This document shows, piece after piece, positions 57,098-64,000 of a stretch of DNA of 64,000 nt. The stretch's first letter is position 1. The number at the start of each line of letters is the position of its first letter. The notes under the pieces are model-generated. The model was not told the origin of the DNA. It did not search any database and saw only the letters and a list, made by a program, of their open reading frames with translations. Origin of the DNA: Cydia pomonella (taxonomy: Eukaryota; Arthropoda; Insecta; Lepidoptera; Tortricidae); the NCBI RefSeq assembly GCF_033807575.1, contig NC_084723.1, positions 6,515,247 to 6,579,246 on the forward strand, given 5' to 3'. The position numbers were made by a program, and so were the translations under genes.

Positions 57098-57322
57098 CCT
57101 AAGCTACCGCGAACACCTCTTCTTCTTCCCAGACCTTATCCCATTTACTTGGGGTCGGCCCTCCCTGTCCTCTTCTTCCATTCTGCACGGTTTCTGTAAG
57201 CTACCGCGAACACCGAAGTTCGCAAAAGCCATCTTTCTCTTGTACTCCAATTAAGGCGTAATAAGAGTGACGGAGAAAGATGCTCCCAATTTGCGGTCTT
57301 TGGTGCTCGCGGTAGGCCCTCT
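57098..57322. mobile_element. MITE split by a LINE 3' end
   Basis: The arms ctaccgcgaacaccgaag and ctttggtgctcgcggtagg are mirrored. Inner segments catctttctcttgtactcc and agagtgacggagaaagatg match the copy at 5627. Its left end is duplicated around an insertion (57118-57196). Confidence 0.75.
57118..57196 (-). mobile_element. 5'-truncated LINE 3' end with an 18-bp target-site duplication
   Basis: A 79-bp insert reads, on the minus strand, gaccccaagtaaatgggata, aggtctgggaagaagaaga, a common LINE ending with a (gaa)n-like tail. The word taagctaccgcgaacacc is present exactly at 57100-57117 and 57197-57214. That is a target-site duplication made when the LINE landed in the MITE. Confidence 0.85.
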
Positions 57323-58097
57323 GTATTACGGCCCTTAAGAGTCCTTATTCCTACAGACGAGCGTATTTTGTAAAATGCTTCCTTTTTCATTCAAGATTAC
57401 GACGTAACTATTAGTATTTATTCAAAAACTGGTAACGTACTTAAATAATCGTTTCCTAAACTAGCGGCTCCAACAGTTAAAATTTTCATTTTCTCTTTTA
57501 AACCTCTTTTTTAATGAGTTTTTTTGGGAGTCTTTTCCAAATTTTGCAGTGAGATGTGGCGTTTCGGTTCTCAATTTTGCTGTAAACAAGAATCATTTGG
57601 TACATGAATGACTACAATTTGATTCAACATATCTCGTACGAGGGGCTGGAATGATTAACAATCGAAGATTCATTTGAAAAAACTGATAAAAAACCTTCCG
57701 AGTTTTCTTCATTTTTTTGGCGAAAACAGGGTTTTATTATATTTTTTTTCCGTAAATTGTACGCATATTTTGGTTTAAAAATAATATTATAGCAAACTGT
57801 AACTTTATGTTAACCTATTAAAAAAAAATCATAACTATGGGACCTACATTGCCGTAAATTTATATTTTTTTAAAACACGTATAAATCACGCAGCACGGAA
57901 GCCACGCTCTCAGTCCGCGCGGAGCGCGCTTAGAGGACGGACCTGTGCTCGATTGTCAGGCATTCGTTGCGATCGTAATCAGCTACGGAGTTCCGAGAAG
58001 TGCTATATACTGCGATTAGAAAATCTTAATAAAAGTTCATTTTTTACACTATGCTTAACAGACTCTCGCTTATTGATGGATTTTCAGTGGTCCTTTT
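57323..58097. other. No gene; G+C-rich hairpin near 57918-57935
   Basis: cagtccgcgcggagcgcgc stands out in A+T-rich DNA. No coding frame was recognised. Confidence 0.4.
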
Positions 58098-58312
58098 TTT
58101 TATACTACGTCGGTGGCAAACAAGCTTACGGCCCGCCTGATGGTAAGCAGTATCCGTAGCCTATGTACGCCTGCAACTCCAGAGGAGTTACATGCGCGTT
58201 GCCGACTCTAACCCCCTCCCACCCTCGTTGAGCTCTGGCAACCTTACTCACCGGCAGGAACACAACACTATGAGTAGGGTCTAGTGTTATTTGGCTGCGA
58301 TTTTCTGAAAAA
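58098..58312 (+). repeat. 'tactacgtcggtggcaaac' repeat, cut by the foldback element
   Basis: It matches the 4510 copy up to ggctgcgattttctg and then stops, about where the foldback element begins. The rest of the repeat is not found on the other side. Confidence 0.75.
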
Positions 58313-58323
58313 CGCATTTTTAC

Positions 58324-60414
58324 TTGAAATTACGTTAGGGTTTGCATTTGCATTATTATTTTTGACCCGGATGAAGTCGAAGTTCTCATGATGGAGTCAG
58401 GAGTTGGTCACCAGAACTCCTAATCTACTCATTATAATCCCATCGTGTTTGGGCTCAAAAGATTTGCCCTGACGAACACCATCGATCTAGATGAGGTCCA
58501 GGGTCTCATGATGGAGTCAGGAGTTGGTCACCAGGACTCTTAATCTACTTATCATAACGCCATCGCGTTTGGGCTCAATAGATTTGCCCTGACGAGCACC
58601 ATCAATCTAGATGAGGTCCAGGGTCTCATGATGGAGTCAGGAGTTGGTCACCAGAACTCCTAAACTACTCATCATAACCTCATCGTGTTTGGGCTTAATA
58701 GATTTGCCCTGACGAGCATCATCAATCTAGATAAAGTCCAGGGTCTCATGATGGAGTCAGGAGTTGGTCACTAGAACTCCTAATCTACTCATTATAATTC
58801 CAACGTGTTTGGGCTCATGAGATTTGCCCTGACGAGCACCATAGATCTAGATGAGGCCCAGGGTCTCATGATGGAGTCAGGAGTAGGTCACTAGAACTCC
58901 TAATCTACTCATTATAATTCCATCGTGTTTGGGCTCAAAAGATTTGCCCTGACGAGTACCATCGATCTAGATGAAGTCCAGGGTCTCATGATGGAGTCAG
59001 GAGTTGGTCACTAGAACTCCTAATCTACTCATTATAATTCCATCGTGTTTTGGCTCAAAAGATTTGCCCTGACGAGCATCATAGATCTAGATGAGGCCCA
59101 GGGTCTCATGATGGAGTCAGGAGTTGGTCACCAGAACTCCTAATCTACTCATCATAACTCCATCGTGTTTGGGCTCAATAGATTTGCCCTGACGAACACC
59201 ATCGACCTAGATGAGTCCCAGGGTCTCATGATGGAGTCAGGAGTTGGTCACCAGAACTCCTAATCTACTGATCATAACTCCATCGTGTTTGGACTCAATA
59301 GATTTGCCCTGATGAACACCATCGATCTAGATGAGGTCCAGGGTCTCATGATGGAGTCAGGAGTTGGTCACCAGAACTCCTAAACTACTCATCATAACCT
59401 CATCGTGTTTGGGCTCAATAGATTTGCCCTGACGAGCATCATCAATCTAGATAAAGTCCAGGGTCTCATGATGGAGTCAGGAGTTGGTCACTAGAACTCC
59501 TAATCTACTCATTATAATTCCAACGTGTTTGGGCTCATGAGATTTGCCATGACGAGCACCATCGACCTAGATGAGGTCCAGGGTCTCATGATGGAGTCAG
59601 GAGTTGGTCACCAGAACTCCTAATCTACTCATCATAACTCCATCGTGTTTGGGCTCAATAGAGTTGCCCTGACGAGCACCATCAATCTAGATCAGGTCCA
59701 GGGTCTCATGATGGACTCAGGAGTTGGTCACCAGAACTCCTAGTCTATTCATCATAACTCCATCGTGTTTGGGCTCGAAAGATTTGCCCTGACGAGTACC
59801 ATCGATCTAGATTAAGTCGAGGGTCTCATGATGGACTCAGGAGTTGGTCACCAGAACTCCTAATCTATTCATCATAATGGTAATTTGATGGTGCTTGTCG
59901 GGGTAAATCTATTGAGCCCAAACACGATGGAGTTATGATAAATAGATTACGAGTTCTGGTGACCAACTCCTGACTCCATCATGAGACCCTGGACTTCATC
60001 TAGATCGATGGTACTCGTCAGGGCAAATCTTTTGAGCCCAAACACGATGGAATTATAATGAGTAGATTAGGAGTTCTAGTGACCAACTCCTGACTCCATC
60101 ATGAGACCCTGAACATCATATAGATTGATGGTGCTCGTGAGGGCAAATCTATTGAGCCCAAACACGATGGAGTTATGATGAGTAGATTAGAAGTTCTGGG
60201 GAGTTCTGGTGACCAACTCCTGACTCCGTCATGAGACCCTGGACCGCATCTAGATCGATGGTGTTCGTCAGGGCAAATCTTTTGAGCACAAGCACGATGG
60301 AATTATAATGAGTAGATTAGGAATTCTGGTGACCAACTCCTGACTCCATCATAAGAACCTGGATGGACTTCATTCGGGTCATAAATAATAATACAAACCC
60401 TAACGTGATTTCAA
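58324..60414. mobile_element. Foldback element made of 120-bp tandem units in two orientations
   Basis: The ends are inverted: left ttgaaattacgttagggttt and gacccggatgaagtc; right gacttcattcgggtc and aaccctaacgtgatttcaa. Inside, thirteen 120-bp units start at 58381 and every 120 bp to 59821 with no indels; each opens ggtctcatgatggagtcagg. A switch at about 59877-59886 is followed by four units in reverse (to 60360), one carrying a 10-bp duplication near 60191-60210. No long ORF is present, so it is nonautonomous. Confidence 0.9.
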
Positions 60415-60433
60415 ATAACACTGAAACTCTATA

Positions 60434-60765
60434 GCACTAATGTGCGCAAACGATTGGCATCTTGACTAGGCAGCATGGATGCGTAGCCACCATGCCAATC
60501 GATACGACAACGAAACACTATCTGTCTCTCTCTCGTACTAATATGCACAAACGATTGGCATCTTGGCTGGGCAGCATGGGTGCGTAGCCAACATGCCAAA
60601 CGTTTACGATACGACAAGGAAACACTATCTGTCTCTCTATCGCACTAATATGCGCAATCGATTGGCTTCTTGGCTAGGTATCATGGGTGCGTAGCCAACA
60701 TGCCAATCGTTTACGATACGACAACGAAACACTATCTGTCTCTCTATCGCACTAATATACTTTAT
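60434..60765 (+). repeat. Three tandem units of about 101-110 bp with internal inverted motifs
   Basis: Units start near 60434, 60535 and 60643. Each has caaacgattggcatcttgg, gcatgggtgcgtagccaaca, atgccaatcg and acactatctgtctctctat. The gattggcat and atgccaatc words in each unit are mirrored. It directly follows the foldback element. Confidence 0.75.
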
Positions 60766-61029
60766 TTATACCTGCAGTCATTTACTAACTTCTTCATTTT
60801 CCATTGGTGTGAAAGAGACAGAATAAAGAGCAAGGTTTATAGTACACTCTGTAGTCTGTACACTTAGTAGTAGTGTACATAAAAAAAACTACTGTGCATA
60901 TAAAATAAAATAAAGAGTGCCCATATGATATCATATAACACTAAAATGACAATAACAATATACATAATGGATATATACAGATGATTACTATAACTAGCTT
61001 ATATCTAAAATAGGCCCTTGAGGCATTGT

Positions 61030-61275
61030 ACCAAGGATGCTGGCGGCATTTCCTCGTTGTATCGCAATACTGATACGTTGTGCGAGGAAGCCGCCAGCTC
61101 TTCCGTCACCAGTTACGTCAACCAGACGTTTCGCGATTTCTCCAAAAAACTTGTGCGCGCTGGGACCCCATGGACCTAGAGTTTCAACGCCAAAAGGTAC
61201 AAAATGGTACTCTCTACTAAAATTAATGTTGCTTGAAATTATATTGAAAACTATCAAGATTATTCTAGTCTGCAT
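61030..61275 (-). pseudogene. Retroelement-like protein relic, copy 2
   Basis: The minus frame is open for 93 codons and reads FVPFGVETLGPWGPSAHKFF, GEIAKRLVDVTGDGRAGGFL, AQRISIAIQRGNAASILGTM. It is less degraded than 53759-53945. It may be the end of a non-LTR protein. It has no RT domain, and the next bases carry no repeat signal. Confidence 0.65.
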
Positions 61276-61483
61276 TGAAACGCGCGTCGCGTTGCCGGCG
61301 CTCGCGTACCGAGCGCCAACGCCATCTATCGAGCGTTATTTCGTGAAATCGGAGAACGCTCCAAGGATTAAGGGCTCTTAAAATCATCCAAAAATTGTGG
61401 CTCTTTGTGATTCGTAAAACTGATGACTTCTACTGCAATTAGCTTGTCTCTTCAAAAGTTTGGCGTAAGAGTGTACGCGTCAG

Positions 61484-61628
61484 GCCGCGTAGCCAACGTT
61501 ACAATCGTTAACGCTCCGTAGCGTAGCGTAGTCATCTCTCTTTATCACTCTTCCATAGAAGTGCGACTGTGACAGTTGCGTTTCGTTCGCCACGGAGCGT
61601 GAACGATATACACGTTGGCTACGCGGGC
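61484..61628. mobile_element. Palindromic MITE ('gcgtagccaacg')
   Basis: The left arm ccgcgtagccaacgttacaa then cgttaacgctccgt is mirrored by acggagcgtgaacgatatac then acgttggctacgcg. It resembles the right part of the tandem units at 60434-60765. Confidence 0.7.
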
Positions 61629-61794
61629 AGAAGTAGGTATCTACATTCTCTAGAAGCTTTAAATAAGAGATTATGTAGAAAAATTAGTCTATGGCAGATA
61701 CTTTTGAACGCAAACTGTAGAAATATACCTTTATTTGGAAAACTAAAAGTTCGCCTAAGCTAACTGTTTAATGAAATAGTGTGCGTGTGCCACA

Positions 61795-61895
61795 ACTAAA
61801 ACGTATTTTCATAGGAATTTGACGTTTATTGTGACACTCCCACACTTTGTTATTGTAAACTTTGTGCAGAGTAAGCTTGGTCCGACCCTAGTAAG
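61795..61895 (+). repeat. Fragment of the 17345-17496 MITE
   Basis: gtgacactcccacactttg and gcagagtaagcttggtccga match the right part of that element. Confidence 0.5.
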
Positions 61896-62393
61896 CTGGT
61901 AGATATTTTTGGCGCGAAACCGGTTTTTATGCCCGGTTCGGTTCGGTTTTGTTCTAGTTTCGGCCGAAACTGAAACTTTTGTCGGACACTAGTTACTATT
62001 GACGCTGACTGTATTTTGGTATTGGAATTGTTTAGATGTCAGGGAGATTATTTTCTATTTGAGCCGGAAATCTAAGCCGTGCATGTGGATTTTAATCCTA
62101 TCAAAATGGAAAACAGAGTGTGCTGCGTCATAGAATTTATACCGGATACATAGTACGTTCATAATTCTCACCGTCTATCATAACCTATACTTATTTTATA
62201 TGATTTAACTCATCAACACCCACTTCGTAGCTGATCGGGCCACCAACGGTAAACAAAAACACTGAACATTTTCGATGTACAGTTTATAATACACCACATA
62301 AATATGTATACAGACCCGGAAAAGGCACAGGATATTTAAAAAGAAAAGCATACATAAAAAATACAAAACATGTAAAAACTAAGCGTAAAGTAT

Positions 62394-62607
62394 GTACAGT
62401 CAGCATTAAAAGTAGCGGATGAAACAACGTGCCAAAAGTATCTGATATTCTGGATAACTTTTCCAAATATAGATAAATTTCTAAAATTCGCGCTCAAAAG
62501 TATATCTTTTACAGTCTTAGTTGTTCTATACTTTTTGTTAAGCTGTTACAGAACGGTAGATACTTATGAAACGTTATTTGATCCGCTACTTTTGATGCTG
62601 ACTGTAC
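62394..62607. mobile_element. Palindromic MITE, intact copy
   Basis: The ends gtacagtcagcattaaaagt and cttttgatgctgactgtac are inverted. The inner words gccaaaagtatctgat and agatacttatgaaacg pair loosely. It is the intact form of 36676-37067. Confidence 0.75.
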
Positions 62608-62833
62608 GAGTGAAGTACGAAGACGTCCTGAGGGACGTGAAGTTGGAATCTCGACACAATGTGAATTTTAATTATTTTGTGGCGAGCGTTCCAACTGAAC
62701 ACCTAGCGACTTTCACCAAGTTTTGACCGAAGAGTGTCAAGTTCCGGCGATTCCGCGGCCGGCTCCTTGACACTGCGGGGCTGCCAACTGCACGCAGCCG
62801 AAATGGTGTGTTTTTAGTTTAAAGATATATTTT

Positions 62834-62968
62834 CGAGAGCTCAACGAGGGGGGAATGCTAGGGTCGGCAACGCGCATGTGACTTCTCTGAAGTTGCAGGC
62901 GTACATAGGCTACGGAGACTGCTTACCATCAGGCAGGCCGTATGTTTGTTTACCACCGACGTAGTATA
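62834..62968 (-). repeat. 'tactacgtcggtggcaaac' repeat
   Basis: A reversed copy ending ttaccaccgacgtagtatat. Confidence 0.7.
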
Positions 62969-63210
62969 TAATGATATATTATGCATGGTAGTTTATCTAT
63001 GGGCCAATAGTTGCCTAAAAATTAAGATTTTTGTTTCATTTTTAACATTTATCGCTCATTGATAAGAGATACTCGTATCTGTACCCATAAACAAACGACG
63101 CGCGCTGGCAGCGGCACCCGCACCGGCCAAGCTGCCAGCACGCGCGCAGCAGAGATTCGAAAATCCGTCGCCTACACAAATGCTAGTACAGTATGTTATC
63201 CAAAGATCTA

Positions 63211-63464
63211 TCTTTTTTTTTTAATACCACGACGGTGGCAAACAAGCATACCGCCCGCCTGATGGTAAGTAGTCACCGCAGCCTATGGACGCCTGCAAAT
63301 CCAGAGGTGTTACATGCGCGTTGCCGACCCTTTAAAAACCTGTACACTCCTTTTTTGAAGAACCCCATACTGTAGACCCTTGGAAAAACCTCGGAAGGGA
63401 GCTCATTCCACAGCCGGAGCATCCGCGGGAGGAAATTCCTCTTGAACCGCTCAGTACGCGACCA
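63211..63464 (+). repeat. 'taccacgacggtggcaaac' repeat with a longer tail
   Basis: The start is diverged (taataccacgacggtggca). It continues in a different tail with ttttgaagaaccccatactg and gaggaaattcctcttgaacc. Confidence 0.65.
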
Positions 63465-63760
63465 TTTACATCTAATATTCTCTACCGGTAAAAAAGTTGA
63501 TAATGCTAAGTATGATTTAAACGGTTTTGTTGCAACGAATTTTCGAACACATCACGATATTATGTGTGTCGATAAATGTTACAAGTGTCTTTATTTAAGC
63601 TCTAGTAATGCGGAAACGACAACCCGTTTCCACGGCGGATGCTCATATTTCCACCACGTCGGCAATATCTAAGGGCTGTGACCTACTTGCATAGAAAATG
63701 CACATCGATTTTACCACTTCTGATTTTTTTACTTAGTAGCACCGAGACTTTCGGATGGTA

Positions 63761-63959
63761 TTCTGTAACCCTAGTGTAAATTTATTTGATGGCGTAACGT
63801 GACGTACGCGTATGCGTTACGTCTCATTTTGTATGAGATTTTGAGTTTCCAAAACGTCCCGCTTGGCGCGCTGTTTATAAATCCCATACAAAATGAGACT
63901 TAACGCAAACACGTACGTTACGTCACGCTATCGAATAAATTTTACACTAGGGATTCTGA
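63761..63959. mobile_element. 200-bp MITE, copy 3 with altered ends
   Basis: The interior matches the copies at 21020 and 51340. The ends read ttctgtaaccctagtgtaaa and tttacactagggattctga, so both ends changed. Confidence 0.8.
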
Positions 63960-64000
63960 CTTGTATTAATTGTTGTAAATTGTGGGTACATACAACTACC

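Noticed and set aside
58381..60360. Regular repeats resembling a CRISPR array
   Set aside because: The unit is a continuous 120-bp repeat with no unique spacers, and the surrounding DNA is insect-like.
62535..62726. 63-codon ORF
   Set aside because: Its first third is MITE sequence, and the rest has no recognisable motif.

Overview
The window looks like nuclear DNA of a moth or butterfly (Lepidoptera). It is A+T-rich and gene-poor, and it is crowded with repeat families I associate with lepidopteran genomes. These include tRNA-headed SINEs, a (CCGT)n-bearing family ending in 'cgcacttggccggtttttt', the 'tactacgtcggtggcaaac' family, many short inverted-repeat MITEs, and decayed LINE reverse transcriptases. 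Family names rest on recall and on visible motifs; no database search was possible.

Only one protein-coding gene is supported with high confidence. On the minus strand, 6623-7410 is the first coding exon of a biogenic-amine GPCR that most resembles the beta-adrenergic-like octopamine receptor Octbeta1R. It carries the N-terminus through TM5 and the start of the third intracellular loop, and it stops at a strong GTAAG donor. Its leader (7411-7510) starts at a good acceptor and holds two short in-frame upstream ORFs. TM6, TM7 and the tail are not visible in 1-6622, so the next exon probably lies beyond the left edge. Much of 7.5-64 kb is then either upstream intron or intergenic DNA.

Two weaker coding candidates are given with low confidence. 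One is a two-exon 47-residue ORF at 54301-54859 with an acidic, piggyBac-N-terminus-like sequence. The other is a relatively G+C-rich 70-codon ORF at 51747-51959. Other longer ORFs are LINE relics or chance frames in repeats.

Layout: 1-6.4 kb holds a LINE tail, a SINE and several palindromic MITEs, plus a single-copy sequence related to the satellite at 58-60 kb. 6.6-7.5 kb is the receptor exon. 8-16.6 kb is MITE-rich. 17.5-18.7 kb holds two LINE relics. 19-24 kb has MITEs and SINEs with a quiet 2-kb stretch. 24.9-26 kb is a decayed Jockey-like LINE with recognisable RT motifs. 26-33.7 kb carries several inverted-repeat elements, some interrupted by others. 34.9-42 kb has LINE tails and SINEs, one with a perfect 19-bp target-site duplication. 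43 kb has a repeat carrying a 5S-rRNA-like segment. 45-50.6 kb has LINE relics, a long hairpin and a coding-phase minisatellite. 53-57 kb has relics, the 47-residue ORF, a tRNA-like sequence inside an inverted repeat, and a MITE split by a LINE end.

The most striking structure is at 58324-60414. It is a foldback element with diverged terminal inverted repeats, built of thirteen 120-bp units in one direction followed by four in the other.
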